Positions 1 to 12,702 of a DNA stretch of 64,000 bases are shown here, in pieces; within the stretch, counting starts at the first letter, position 1, and each line of letters starts with the position of its first letter. The notes beneath the pieces are model-generated. The model saw only the letters and a list, made by a program, of their open reading frames with translations. It ran no database searches and was not told where the DNA came from. The DNA comes from Ailurus styani. Lineage: Eukaryota > Chordata > Mammalia > Carnivora > Ailuridae. Made by a program: the position numbers and the translations under genes. The DNA lies in NCBI GenBank assembly GCA_002007465.1, contig LNAC01000741.1, positions 412,574 to 476,573 on the forward strand, read 5' to 3'.

Positions 1-517
1 AGACTGTTTTATTGATGTTTGTTTTGTTTATATCATTTAATTTATACCATTTTATATCTGTAATAATCATAGGTTCTTATAACTATATTGTGTGAAGCAG
101 TAAAAGACCAAGGGTATAATTTGTCCCTTCACTTTCCAGTAGACCTAGCCCTTATTCTTTGCTTTTCTCAAGAAAAATACGAAAGTCTGATATTTCCCTT
201 ATATATCGCATTTTTGTATGCATTCTGAGAATGGAAATATATAAAACTCTGTAGATAAGAAGTTTTATATAATGGAATAGTTTCTCCTTTATGTTACTTA
301 GGCATTGGTTATTAGTTGCCATTTCTAGTGTTAGCTGACCTGTTTTCGTATCTTGGTTCACTACTTTGTAGCTTTGGGGTCTCGGGCAAGTTACTTATCT
401 CTGTCAAAAATGAGGAGTATAAAAGTTAACTCCTAATTGTTTTGAAAACCCAAAATAAAAAAGTTACATTGAATTTTTCCATAAATGATTCTAATTAACT
501 CCTCGTTTCAATTAACT

Positions 518-722
518 TTTTTTTTAAGATTTTATTATTTTTTATTATTTATTATTTATTTATTTGAGAGAGAGAGAATGAGAGAGATGGACCATGAGAG
601 GGAGCATGAGCATCAGACTCCCCGCTGAGTAGGGATCCCGATGCGGGACTCGATCCAGGATTCCAGGATTATGACCTGAGCCCAAGGCAGTTGTGTAACC
701 AACTGAGCCACCCAGGCGCCCC
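518..722 (-). mobile_element. CAN-SINE, antisense
   Basis: The reversed SINE runs from a T-rich tail (TTTTTAAGATTTTATT) through a GA-rich stretch to the reversed tRNA-Lys head GAGCCACCCAGGCGCCCC. It is flanked by target-site duplications TCAATTAACTT at 508-518 and 723-733. It is intronic. Confidence 0.93.
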
Positions 723-1197
723 TCAATTAACTTCTTAAAAAATTCCTAGAACTGTGGATTTGCTTAAAAGTTACTGAATTCGTGCTTAAATTCAAAACAA
801 GACATGTTTAAATCATGGTACTTAAAAGAGAAAACTTCATATTCTCTAGTAGTTGCATCTTACAAGACATGAACCAGATTAGTCCATTCTGTCTTTCTTT
901 TAATAGCAGCTAGACTTGAGGGAAAATTGTTAATGTTTATGGACTGTTCCTAATTATTCCTTTGCAGATAGCACAAAGCCTAGCCATAAGACATAGCAGA
1001 CACTCAAGCCTTTTTAAATCATGACTGCATGATGTTAGTTTAGTGGTTAAGACATTATCGCTAATGAAGTAGGAATCAGGAACTTAATCCTATCTGGCTT
1101 ATTTGTAACGTTACTCTTCCCAATAAAATTTTTCTTAAATATTTTCCAAAGACATTTTGTTGTAGAATGGAAACATATCAATAAAACTCATTCTCCT

Positions 1198-1432
1198 GGG
1201 CCCCTGGGTGTCTCAGTCAGTTAATTGTCTGACTCTTGATTTTGGCTCAGATCATGATCCTCAGGGTCATGAGACTAAGTCCTGTGTAGGGCTCTGTGGT
1301 TGGCCTGGAGCCTGCTGAAGATTCTCTCTCTCTGTCTGCCCTCCTACCCCCAGTGTTGTGCATGCTCTCTCTTTCTCTAAATAAATAAATAAATAAACAA
1401 GCAAACAAACAAATAAATAAATAAATAAAATC
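1198..1432 (+). mobile_element. CAN-SINE, sense
   Basis: The head is a diverged GGGCCCCTGGGTGTCTCAGT, followed by a CT-rich body and an AAATAAATAAAT/AAAC simple-repeat tail. A 9-bp duplication CATTCTCCT lies on both sides, at 1189-1197 and 1433-1441. Confidence 0.9.
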
Positions 1433-1810
1433 CATTCTCCTATTATCCAGTCATTAAATTAGAATCATCATCTTCAAATTAAAGGGACTAGATGTTATTT
1501 ATAGGCATTTCACAGCCTATTATTTAGCTTTGTCTAAATGAAGGTACCATATTGATCTTGAAAGACTGATTATTTTAACAAAAATAATAGATTTTTATGT
1601 AGATAGATTTTTACCTTTTTTATTAGCCTATTTGGTCAAAGGGATCAAACCACCACTGGGTGCTCTTGATATCTATCCTGAAATTATATGTTTTTGTGTG
1701 TGTGTACACGCATGTACAAGTGCACATATATTTCTCGAACGTATGTCTTTCGAGTAACTGGTTTTGGAAAGCCGTTAGTACTTGACTTTGCTTTAACGTG
1801 TTTTTTGAAG

Positions 1811-2071
1811 GTGGAACAAGCCAGTCAGATGTGTCTGCTCTTCCTGCGGTCCCATCAAGTACTGATTTGGAAGTGGGGGAGAGTGCAATGGAAGTCGATC
1901 CTTCAGCTGAGCAGTCTCTCCAGCCTTCTGCGTCTGCTGCAATGTCAGCTCAGGCTCATTCGACATCCTCTTCTACAGAAAGCCCTCGTTCTACTTCTTT
2001 GCTGTCTTCTCCAGACAGTGAACGAAGGCAGGCTGTGGAGGCATCTGGACGCCATACTCATCATCAGTCTG
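1811..2071 (+). CDS. DCAF6: DCAF6 internal exon: Ser/Thr-rich linker
   Basis: This exon of DDB1- and CUL4-associated factor 6 (also NRIP or IQWD1) is 261 nt, or 87 codons, entered and left in phase 1. The acceptor is TTTTTTGAAG and the donor is G/GTGAGG at 2072. The peptide starts [17 protein letters not shown] and ends HTHHQS. I recognise it from the human protein as the disordered segment after the N-terminal WD40 half, and it is rich in Ser, Pro, Thr and acidic residues. DCAF6 is a WD40 substrate receptor of the CUL4-DDB1 ubiquitin ligase and a nuclear-receptor coactivator (known for the family). Differences from human are conservative. The frame continues cleanly into either 12527 or 33863. 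Confidence 0.96.
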
Positions 2072-4453
2072 GTGAGGATGCTACTCTTTCCATAGGCTGT
2101 GGTTCATCTGATGATTTCTGATAATGAATACTTCTTTGTGGGCTGGTTTGAAAGATACTAAATCACATGACCGAGTTCTTGCTGGAATAGATCAAAATGA
2201 CATGTACTATGTGAACTTAAACACAAACTTCAGATGTGCCTAACTTGCATGAATTTAACAAGTATCAGAATCTTCAGTTTACCTAAGACAAATCTTTAAA
2301 AAATATAGGTACCAGCAGATAGTGTTTTGAAAAGCTTCATGCATTTGACTTAAAGATTACTTTTTAAGCCATTATAGACGAAAATGTCTTTCTGGACTTA
2401 CTTGGTTTTATCTATATTATCAGTTCTTCTATTTATATTTTTTATTTTTCTCCACATTATGAAATACTTTAAATACATTCTTTGTGGTACATTTGATAAC
2501 ATCTGTTATCAATAACATATAATTTACCAAAAGATTTATTTCTCCTATGTTTACATGAAAAATTGTTTTAACAAGTTCTTGTCTATTTGGTACTTGAAAT
2601 TAGTGGAAAAAAATCAACTCCTAAATTCTGTTAAAATACTGTTGTCCTCTCAATATTAAAACTCCTCATGTTCAATTCCCCCCAACTATGGAATGTACTA
2701 GTTTTTTTAACAGTCCTTTTCAGCAGATATGACTATAATTTACTTGGCATTTTAACTGTGTACATGTAATTATAATAGCCACTAAGGTTTTATTCATATT
2801 TTTCTTTGGGTTCTTCTAAAGAGGCATTTTACTTGACATAATAAAAAATATTAGCAACAAGAGATATAGCTGGCAGGCCTAAGCTAAAACCTATAAAAAT
2901 CCCCAACCGCATAACTGCCAAGCTGTCACTTTATTCTTGCTTCTCTGAAATCTGATACCACATCACCAAATACAGGATGTTTCAAATTAGGCATTCTTTT
3001 ATCGTATATCCCATTTTTGGTAATTCATTTTAGTTTCTATGAGACTAGAAGCCAGAGCCAGTTATGTAACTATTAAGACTTGTGCACAATTTATCTGTAA
3101 TAATAAGCTAAAGCTGAGCTTTAAAGTCAGGTTTTGCACTGTCTAATTGACATAGCATTTCAGCTTATGAGAAAGTAAGATATTTTGGAGTGTTTGGGAA
3201 GTAGCGACAGAATCAGTCAAAAGTTTGTCAAAGCAGGTAAAATTGGTAAAAAAAAAAAAGAATTTTAAAGTAATAGCATTCTTGGAAATATTCTTGAAGA
3301 TTCTGATCAATTATAAGTTATCTAGAGAACTTAGCAAAAATATCCCTTAGCTTATATTCATGTTCCACTGAATCCTAACTAATTCCAGTTGTTTTCTAAA
3401 CACATTTCTGAGTAAAGTGCTTAGTTTGCAGTTTCATTTTTCTTTTTGGTACAGATATTTAACACAATAAATATTGCATTTCAGATTGCTAAATCCTTTT
3501 CAGTATTGAATGTAAGTATTAGTAGTCATTTGAATCATCAAAATAGAAGAAAATTTGTGATGATCATACAATCATTATTTCGATCAGTACTTGGCAACCT
3601 TTGCCTGTAATTGTTTTTAAAGAAGTAAGGAAATATTTTTAACTGGTCTCTACAGTTGAAAGAATTTTGGTTGACTGCACTGTGGAAAATCAGAATACTT
3701 ACATATTACGAAGATAGGGTCAGTATCGAAGAAAATGATTTGATGTTAGATGTAATATCTAAAGATTATGCCTGGAATTGTTTTGACAACAAACGTTTCA
3801 TTATCCCAGAATACAACATTTTAACAATAAGGGCTTAACGAGTTTTTTCTGTTTTGTTTTGTATTCCCAATCTCTTCTGCACTTCTAGGTTCAGATAGGT
3901 TTATGGATACTAGGAATTATCCATGTGGTAAGGGGGAGAGTCATCTTAGAGCCATGATTTTTACTACAAACATACCTATTTTTACTGTGCTTTAATTTGG
4001 TGTGTTTCGCATATATTTTGTTTTTTACACTTTGAAGCTTTGTGACAACCCTGGGTCAAGCTAGTCTGTTGGCACTATTTTTCCAACAGTGTTTGCTCGC
4101 TTCACGTTTGTGTCACATTTTGGTAATTCTCACACTATTTCAAACCTTTCCATTATTATCGTATTTGTTACGGTGATCTGTGATCAGTGATCTTTGCTGT
4201 TACTGTTGTCATTGATTTGGAGCACCACAAATGCCGCCTACATAAGACCGTGAACTTGTTCGGTAAATGTGTGTATGTTCTGACTGCTCTACTGAACAGC
4301 TCTTCCTCTCTCTCTCTCCCTCTCTTTGGGCCTCCCTATTCCCTGAGATACAACAATATTGAAATTAGGCCAATTAGTAACCCTAAAGTGGCCTCTTAGT
4401 GTTCAAGTGAAAGGAAAAGTCACACATCTCTTACTTTAAATAAAAAACTAAAA

Positions 4454-4642
4454 ATGACTAAGCTCAGTAAGGAAGCCACGATGAAAGCCTGGATCAGCAG
4501 AAAGCTAGGCCTCTTATGCCAAGCAGCTAGTCAAGTTGTGAATGCAAAGGAAAAGTTCTTGAAGGAAATCAAGAGTGCTACTCCAGCGAACACACGAATG
4601 ATAAGTGAAACACCCTTATCTCTGATATGGAGAAAGTTTTAG
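4454..4642 (+). pseudogene. Tigger1 transposase fragment, N-terminal
   Basis: This 62-codon open stretch lies inside the Tigger1 copy. It begins [20 protein letters not shown] and matches the DNA-binding helix-turn-helix part of the pogo-like transposase. It ends at a premature stop soon after the Tigger text [10 protein letters not shown]. Downstream transposase text continues only in broken frames, so no functional protein is expected. Confidence 0.8.
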
Positions 4643-5214
4643 TGATCTGAGTAGAAGATCAAACAGCCACAACATTCCCTTAAGCCAAAGCATAGTCCTG
4701 AGCAAGGCCCTCACTCTCTTTCAACTCTGTGAAGGCTCAGAGAGGTTAGGAAGATGCAGGAGAAAAGTTTGAAGCCAGCATTTCCCATTCTGAAAATCCT
4801 AGGTCCCTTAAGATTTATGCTAAATCTACTCTGCCTGTGCTCTAGGACTGGAACAACAAAGCCTGGATGACAACGCGTCTGTTTACAGCATGGTTCATAA
4901 ATATTAAGTCCACTGTTGAGACCTACTGCTCAGAAAAAAAGATTCCTTTCAAAATGTTCCTGCTCATTCATAGTGTATCCCAAGTGCTCTGATGGAGATG
5001 TACAAGATTAATGTTTTTATGCCTGCTAACACAACATCCATTCTGCAGCCCTTGAGTCAAGGAGTCATTTCCACTTTCAAGCCTGCTTATTTAAGAAATA
5101 CCTTTTGTAAGGCTACAGCTGTCATAGTGATTCCTTTGATGGATCTGGGAAAGTGAATTGAAAACCTGGAAAGGAGTCCCCATTGTAGATGACATTAAGG
5201 ATATTCATGATTCA

Positions 5215-5347
5215 GGACACGTGGGAGCCTCAGTAGGTTAAGTGTCTGACTCTTGATCTCAGATCAGGTCTTGATCTCAGGTTTGTGAGTTCAAGACCCA
5301 CATTGGGCCCCACACTGGGTGTGAAGCCTACTTTAAAAAAAAAAAGA
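5215..5347 (+). mobile_element. Short CAN-SINE nested in Tigger1
   Basis: This short, older tRNA-Lys-type SINE without the CT-rich body ends in an A-run. A perfect 14-bp duplication ATATTCATGATTCA flanks it at 5201-5214 and 5348-5361. The duplicated sequence belongs to Tigger1, which shows that the SINE came later. Confidence 0.93.
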
Positions 5348-5557
5348 ATATTCATGATTCAAGGGAAGAGGTCAAAATATCAACATGAATAGGACTTTGG
5401 AAGAAGTCAGTTCTTAACCCTCATGGATGACTTGGGAGGGATTCAAGATTTCATTGGAGGAAGTAACAGCAGATGGGTAGAAATAACAAGAGAACTAGTA
5501 CGAGAAGTGGAGCCTGAAGATGGGACTGGATTGTCACCATCTCAGGATCAAAATTAA

Positions 5558-5755
5558 ATGGATGAGGAGTTGCTTCTTACGGACGAGCAAAGAAAGTGGT
5601 TTCTTGAAATGGAATCTACTTCTGGTGAAGATGCTGTAAACACTGCTGAAATGACTACAAAGGATTTAGGATATTACATAGTTGATGAAGCAGCGGCAGG
5701 GTTTGAGAGGATAGACTCCAATTTTGAAAGTTCTGCTGTGGGTAAAGTGCTATAA
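5558..5755 (+). pseudogene. Tigger1 transposase fragment, C-terminal
   Basis: This 65-codon fragment begins [20 protein letters not shown], which I recognise as the C-terminal acidic region of the Tigger1 transposase. It ends in a stop after SSAVGKVL. The family protein continues for about 60 further residues, which here remain only as broken sequence to about 5900. Confidence 0.8.
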
Positions 5756-6769
5756 AATATTGTCACGTGCCATGGAGAAATCGTTGGTGAAAGAATCATT
5801 CGAAGCCACAGCCATCCCCACCCTTCAGCAGCCTAATCAGTCAGCAACCAAAAACTTCAAGACAGCACTCTCCACCAGCAAAAAGGTTATGACTCACTGA
5901 AAGCCCAGGGATGGTTAGCTCTTTTTTTTTTTTCAGCAATAAAGTATTTTTAAATTAAGGTGTTATTGTTACTGTTATTTTAGACAGCATGCAATTGCAC
6001 ACTTAATAGACTACAGAATAATGTAAACATAACTTTTATATGCACTAGGAAGCCAAAAAATTCATCTGACTTGCCTTATTGGTTATTCGCTTTACTGTGG
6101 TGCTGTGGAACCAAACCCGCAGAGTCTTGGAGGTGGGCCTCTATTGCCTCGCATAGAGATAGAGTGTAAAGTATGCTTCTTGCCCTGCTGTGGGTTTCTC
6201 TTTATGTGAATGTTTCCTTTATGTCCCTTGTATTTCCTCTGTCACTTTTGCTGGGGTGAAGGAAAGGGATGATGGGAATGTGAAAACTTGGATGGCAAAA
6301 TGCCCTCTGTGAACCAAATTATTTGCCTTCCCTTTGTCTGGAGCTGAGTCGTGAAGAAAGTCACAAGCACACATCTCGCTGGGTGCTCGTCAGAGCAGTC
6401 TTTCAACACTGTTGCTCAACAGCTAGACCGAGTGTTTAACCCCTTATCTCTCAGACTGTTATCAGTCTCCTTTACCCTCATGCTGCCCCCAGCTGATAAC
6501 CTTCTCTTAACACAGTATGTGGGGAGAGAGCCCTCCTCTCTTACTTTTGAATTCCTTGACATTCTTGTATCCATGATGGAAACAGACACATTGGGGGAGA
6601 AATTGTCTCTGCTCTCGTCAAAGGCTAGCCAGTGCAATTGCTGTCGCTTTCCGGATCTCACCTTTGCTTCTTCTCCTCATCATTAGTGTTGCCTTTTCTA
6701 CTGCATTGGTTCTTTCCCACCTCAAACTTGCTCTGTTATTAACTCCTTTCTTAAAAAAAAATTCTTCCC

Positions 6770-6956
6770 TTGGGATGCTTGGGTGGCTCAGTCAGTTAAG
6801 CATCTGCCTTCGGCTCATATCGTGATCCCAGGGTTCTGGGATTAAGTCCTGCATCAGGCTCCTTGCTCAGTGGGGAGCCTCCTTTTCCCTCTCCCTCTGC
6901 TGCTGCTCCCTCCTCTCTCTCTGACAAAGAAATAAATAAAATCTTTAAAAAAAAAA
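6770..6956 (+). mobile_element. CAN-SINE, sense
   Basis: The diverged head GGGATGCTTGGGTGGCTCAG is followed by the TCTGCCTTCGGCTCA motif, a CT-rich body and the tail AAATAAATAAAATCTTT(A)n. Short similar flanks (CTTCCC) lie at both ends. It splits an L2-like region. Confidence 0.9.
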
Positions 6957-6984
6957 CTTCCCGTAAGTACCCATACTCTCCCCC

Positions 6985-8275
6985 AGCCTGTGTTTTTGCT
7001 CCTTTCATGATCAGTCTTCACAAGAGGTGCTCACATACCATCTCTATTTTCTTACCACCTTCCGTCTGTTCGTCAACCGACTCCCCTCTGCCTTTCAGCG
7101 CCGTTTCCACTGAAGCTTTTGGTCAAAGTCACCAGTGACCTCTGTTAGTATCTTACTAGATTTTTTCATCCTTTTGCACTTAACATAGTCTGACACTCCT
7201 TTCTTGAAACACTTTCCTTTCTTGGCATCTGTGATACCATGTTGCCTATTTATTCTTATTACCAACTCTAGCTCGTTTTCAGTAATCACTGTTGATAGTT
7301 CTTGTTCTGTTTACTTCTGAATATTTCAGTAGAACTCCTTGGTTTGTACTCTTTTCTCTGTTCTGTATCCCTGGGGGACTGCATCATTCACGTAGCTGTT
7401 AATAGCTCCTCTAAGGTGAAGATTTCCAAGTGTACATCAACAGTCTCATCTTCCATTTTGAGTTACAGACTTCTGTGTCCAGCTGCTCATTTGACCCTTC
7501 TTTTTGGTTATCTTTGGATATCTTAAGCTTAACATGTCCAAACTAAAACTTAATTTAGCCTCATATCCTTCCCATCTGGTGATCTCTTCCATCTTGGCTG
7601 TTTTATATTTTAGTAAATTTAAAACCACCTGCCCCATTTGCTTATTTTAACAGCCTGTGTGTTATTCTTGATTCCGTGCTTTCCTTCATGTCCCATGCTC
7701 AGTCCATCAGCAAGTCCTGTTGGTTCTGCATCTAAAATAAATTCTTCTTCCATCTCACCATCATTTCTTGTCTGCTAATCGATCTCCCTGCATTTACTTT
7801 GGCTCCCTTATTTTTTATTCTCCATGCAGCAGCCAGGTGAGTATTTTACACTGTTAAATCAGATTATATAACTTTGCTGTTTAAAACCCCTCAAAGACTT
7901 GTAATTGTATTAAGGGGTAGAACTACAAAAAGAATTGGAACTTTTTACTATGGATCTCTAAAAACATATGTGGCCTGGGTTTTGCCCACCTCTCTAACCT
8001 TACTTCATAGCACTTTCTTAGCCCCAGTGAGCCTTGCACTCTACCTGCAGTAGTTTCCTTTATTTCCTTGAATGTGCCACGTTCTCTTCTGCCTCTTCGT
8101 TTCTGACTCTGAGCCCTGTACGTACAGTTCTCCATACCTGAGAAGCCCTTCCCCTGGCTTATTGCAGCCAGCTCCTTTTTCCTTGTGTCGCAGTTCAGAT
8201 GTCCTCACTACTCTAGCCAGGCGCATCTTCCTTTACTAAAATACTATTCTCTTTTATATAGCCCTGTTTACTTCC
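6985..8275 (+). repeat. L2 LINE 3' region, sense, diverged
   Basis: The text follows the L2 consensus order: GTCACCAGTGACCTCTGTTAG near 7128, AACATGTCCAAACTAAAACT near 7530, CCATCAGCAAGTCCTGTTGG near 7705, AACCCCTCAAAGACTTGTAA near 7885, and the GCCCTTCCCCTGGCTTATTG type end near 8147. There are many substitutions and gaps. The poorly matched sequence at 6340-6769 may be a 5' continuation. Confidence 0.75.
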
Positions 8276-8308
8276 CGAAAAGCACTTGTTAAAATTTGTA
8301 ATTATTTT

Positions 8309-8410
8309 GGAGGGCCTGGCTAGTTAGTCGGTGGAGCATGCAACTCTTGATCTTGGGGTCGTGAGTTTGAGCCCTATGTTGGGCATAGAAATTACTAAAA
8401 AAATAAAAAG
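8309..8410 (+). mobile_element. Short tRNA-Lys-type SINE, sense
   Basis: A 102-bp SINE with a head of type GGAGGGCCTGGCTAGTTAG, internal TGATCTTGGGGTCGTGAG and an A-rich end. A perfect 18-bp duplication AAAATTTGTAATTATTTT lies at 8291-8308 and 8411-8428. It has no CT-rich body, as in the older subtype. Confidence 0.93.
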
Positions 8411-10410
8411 AAAATTTGTAATTATTTTGTTCATTTTGGATTGAATTATGGCTTCTTCTTTTAGAATGGTTTTATTTTAATCTAGATAAAAGAATACGAT
8501 TAGAGAAGGTGGTTTCTTTGGATTGAATGGGGTTATCAGCACATACAAAATTCACTGTGGAGTCTCACCTTGAGAAATGAGTCACCTAGGGGATCCATGT
8601 GTTTTTAATTAAATAGACCACTCAGACCATGAGCATTTAGTTTAAGATCATATCTGGTATGCCTTATCTGTGAATTCCTGCTTATTTACAAGTAATTCTC
8701 CAGATTTACAAATTTATATATTCAGAATCTTTACAGCTAAATTGTTGGGAACTAAGAACTCTGTTGTACAGCATAGCAAAGGAAACCTTTCAAAGCCCAA
8801 ATATCCAGATTATAGGTTCCTTAAAGGGTGCCAGGGTCTATTCAGTCTACGTAGAGGCAATACATAGATTAGAAACAAGTGGAAATATTAGGTTAATGGT
8901 CACTTTGGGGAGGCCAAAGAAGAGACCAGAGGAACTTGGAAGTCAGTAAAGGAGTAATAGTTCTAAGAGAAGAATGCATAAGGATCACCTGAAGAAGAGC
9001 AAGTTGGGATCGGAGAACAGATCCATAGCATGCAGATAAAGTGCCACCAAATTAGATATAGAAATAATCCAGTCTCCAGGACAAAAGACCCTGTGTATTG
9101 GAGAGGCAGGACGTGAGGTTAGAACCAAGTGGACCTTTGTCAGGTCAACTGTAGTTTATTGTTTTCTTTCAGTGGGAGTCGACTCATTAGGGAGATTAGC
9201 CTAGTGTCTTTCCGAAGAAAACAAGAAGAGTGTAGGTTGTTTCACGAGATAGAAGTACAAATTTCCTCTTAGCAATTCCTAACATTCCTCAACATTGTTG
9301 AGGGTTTTTTTGTTTTTGTTTTTTGTTTTTTAAATTCAACCCAAAGTATTCTTACATTCACTTTCCATTTTGGTTCATGTCAACAAAAGCTAATTCTTGA
9401 TGCATTTATTCACATTATAAATTGTATGTTTTTACATTTTTAAAAGGATGTAATGTGTGTGTATCTTACCTGCCTTTGATGTTTCAGACTGCTAGCAGTG
9501 CTGTTGTTTAGTCTCAGTGTTTAGTCTGCTTAGTCTGGTTGGAATTTTTAATTTAGTATTTGCCCTTCCTAGTTAGCTGTGTGGTGACTTCTTTCCATAG
9601 CCTCATTTTGTTTTAACCCAGGTAGAAAAAGCCACATATAATCAACCTTAAAAGTAAACAAACAAATTGTTCTTTAAGAAGCGCTGAAAGCATTGAATAA
9701 ATAGTTTATGACATCATAACTAAATCTTGATTTTCCAAGTTATAGAGCATTGCTGCTTGCTCGTAGACCCTGCTACATCACCTAGTGGGTCTAGGTGGAG
9801 ACTTTTCCATTCCCATAAAACATTTGGCAGTATCAGAGAGAGGGTTTGAAACAATATAAAGTCAAGTGAATTTTATGTTTTCTTAGCAAAATTTGACATG
9901 TATGTGTAAAATAAATTTTGTGGGTGCATAATAATTATTTTATATTGCTAAAAGCATTGTTATTATGCTGTCAATAAATAAGATGTATGTATATACCTAA
10001 AAAGAAGGCACTATGCCATTGAGCATCACGATTTATTAGTGAATCCTATTCTGCTTGGTACTGGAGAATTTTCTACGAGGAACTAGCATTGAGGGACTAT
10101 GATGATTCTTGAATTGTTTGCTAAATCTTAACTGCCAGTTGACTGAATAAAATTCTTTGTAAGTAGAGGTCATGGTAACAAGATGTTAGTATCTCTGGCA
10201 GGATTGATTCATGAAACAATTAAACAGATTTGCACCCTTATGATCTATGTAAACGAGGCTCAAAGTTGTTTGGTAGTTGGTATAATTTGCTTCCAGTGTC
10301 ACCGAGAGACACAGAATTCCTTGTACCCCCACCATCAAATCAGCAACTGTTGAATCTCTGCCTTGCCTTTGGTTATAAGGGATGAAGTTTTTATTTAAAA
10401 CCAGTCTCTC

Positions 10411-10611
10411 AGGGCGCCTGGCTAGCTCAATTGTTAAGGGTCTCCTTCCGCCTCAGGTCATGATCCCAGCAGGGTCCCTGGAATCTAGCCCCACATCGGG
10501 CTCCCTGCTCTACCAGAAGCCTGTTTTCATTCTCCCACTCCCCCTGCTTGTGTTTCCTCTCTCACTGTCCAAAAATAAAGAAATAGATCTTTTTGAAAAA
10601 ATAAGTAAATA
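10411..10611 (+). mobile_element. CAN-SINE, sense
   Basis: The head is AGGGCGCCTGGCTAGCTCAA, the body is CCTCAGGTCATGATCCCAGC, and the tail is A-rich with GAAATAGATC. Flanks AAACCAGTCTCTC (about 10398-10410) and AAACCAATCCCTC (about 10612-10624) are a slightly diverged duplication. Confidence 0.9.
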
Positions 10612-10619
10612 AAACCAAT

Positions 10620-11875
10620 CCCTCCTCTTACCCTTGCAGCTCATCTCTTTTGGTCTACTTAAGGACATCATTCCTGCATTTGCTCACTTCTTTTCATGAA
10701 TCATCTTTTTTCCTTCCCTCAATTAAACATTGTCCATCAGCATACACATATATATGTTACGTCCCAAACTAAAACAAACCAACCTCCCATGACTCTTTAC
10801 TTCCCCACCAACAATCATCCAATTTCTCTGTTCCTATTAGCAGCAAGTCTTCTGGAAAGAGTACATATACTTTATGTGTCTACTTCATTACCTCCTCTTT
10901 CTCTTGAACGGGTTCCAGTTGGATCTTGGCCCCTGTGATTTCTGCTGAAACAGCTCTCGTCAAGGTCATCAGTGACTTCCAAGGTGCAAAAGCCAGTGGT
11001 TAGTTCTCAGTATCTTTTTCATCGTATCAGCAGCATTCAACACAGCTGCTCCCCGCATCCTTCCTGACAGACATCCATGCGAGCCTACAGATGGCGCTCA
11101 CTCAGTCCTCCCACCTTCTCACTGGCTTCTCCTCCTTACTCTATCCGGAGACTTCTCTTCCTGTGAAACATTGGAGTATCCCAGGGTTCAGTTTTTGACT
11201 TCTTTATGATCACTTACACTCTAGGTAGCTTCAGGTAACATCACCGGTGACATCCAATCTAGACTGTTCTATTCAGTCCCTATTCAGGGTCTCCACTGGA
11301 ATATCTGTTACTTCTCCTCGTCCCTCCACTACTACTTGGTCCCCCCTTTTCCCCATCACAATAAATGACAGCTCTTACGTTTCTTGTTATGTGGGCCAAA
11401 AACTCGGACCATGCTACGTCTCAACTATCAGCACATTGTTCTGCCATTACGTCTCCTACATACCCCACCCCCAGACACACTTCTTCCTCTGCGCGTTTGC
11501 ACTGGCTCTTCTCTCCACCTGGAACACTTCCTTCAGATACCCATGTGGTTTACTCCCTCAGTCCTTGAGGTGTTTGTCCAAAATCACCTCGTAAGAGAAG
11601 CCTTCTTTACTGACCATACAGAAAACACAACCCATCCTCCACTGCCTCTGTCCCCCTTCCCTGAACCTGTCCAGTTGGCTTCACAGCAGTTGTCCCTGTG
11701 TGACACGAACACATACATGTATCTTACATATATGTGTGTGTGTGAGTTCACGGATGTCTTTTTCTTCCTTTCAGAACATAATCTCCACGTGAGTGAGGAC
11801 TATTTTGTTCAATGTTCTGTTTCTCCCCAGAGCCAAAAACAATGCCTCATACATAGTAGGCACTCAAATATATCT
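10620..11875 (+). repeat. L2 LINE 3' region, sense
   Basis: L2 consensus order is clear: CTCGTCAAGGTCATCAGTGA near 10955, CAGCAGCATTCAACACAGCT near 11027, GGATCTCTCC-type text to 11200, and the 3' end TAGTAGGCACTCAAATAT near 11853. A 190-codon open frame at 11384-11956 runs through it but does not follow L2 coding sequence, so it is treated as chance. Confidence 0.8.
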
Positions 11876-12474
11876 GCAGAACTCTATGTTATATTTCTAC
11901 TTTTATCTATGACCATCGGTCTTAGAAAATATTCAGGATTATGTAAATATGTTTAGCCTAAAAAAAGTAAATGACAATTCCAGTATAAAGAGAACTATCT
12001 TAGCTGAGAAATGTGTAATTTTGACTTTTAAAAAGTTCTTCATTAATAAATTCTAAGAATTGTTTACAAATGCATGACTTTTCATAGTTTTAATTAAATT
12101 TTAATTGTTATGTGATTGAAGTTAATAATTTGTGTATAGATTAGATAACTGATTTTTTTTCAATTTTCCTCGGTATCGTTTTGTTATAAAAAAGATGAAA
12201 TTAGTGAAGAAAGGAATATGAGTATTCATTTTAAAATGTTTTGTTTATGGAAAACTTTATTTTCATTCTCTTTAGTTACTTACATATTCTTAGAGAACTA
12301 TCTGTGTATAATTCATTATAGTAAAACAGAAGCATTTGAATACGTCAGTGTATGTAGTTTATCTTCTAACTTAACGATCACTCATTTTCATAAGTAATTT
12401 GTTTTTAGTATTCCTCTATGAGACATGTATTTTATTTATATCCTTTTCTCTTTAATATATAATCAAATTCTTAG

Positions 12475-12702
<228 letters not shown>

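Larger units (their letters stand above)
1..1810 (+). other. DCAF6: DCAF6 intron, 3' part (upstream end outside window)
   Basis: This intronic sequence precedes the first exon in the window and ends with the acceptor TTTTTTGAAG at 1801-1810. It contains a short MIR-like scrap near 366-415 and two CAN-SINEs (518-722 and 1198-1432). I see nothing recognisable in 734-1188 or 1442-1790 apart from a short GT run at about 1694-1705. Confidence 0.8.
3969..6143 (+). mobile_element. Tigger1 DNA transposon (pogo/mariner group), internally deleted
   Basis: I recognise Tigger1 from its 5' end (CATACCTATTTTTACTG), the transposase-region text from about 4395 to 5760, and the terminal-inverted-repeat end near 6084-6143 (CGCTTTACTGTGGTGCTGTGG). 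The autonomous element is about 2.4 kb; this copy is about 2.17 kb including a 133-bp SINE at 5215-5347. Near 4780 the N-terminal transposase text jumps straight to the catalytic-domain text, so a few hundred bases that carry part of the DDE domain are missing. The transposase frame is broken by stops and indels. Surviving fragments are 4454-4642 (helix-turn-helix region) and 5558-5755 (C-terminal region). It is inactive. Confidence 0.9.

Noticed and set aside
518..722. tRNA-like heads of the SINEs as functional tRNA genes
   Set aside because: They are tRNA-Lys-derived SINE heads, followed by SINE bodies and A-tails, with damaged tRNA structure.
1688..2095. 135-codon frame overlapping the first DCAF6 exon
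   Set aside because: It is another frame over the same exon. The DCAF6 frame matches the known protein and has proper splice phases.
11384..11956. 190-codon open frame
   Set aside because: It lies inside an L2 LINE 3' region and its peptide does not follow L2 ORF2 or any protein I know. No splice sites or conserved motifs support it.
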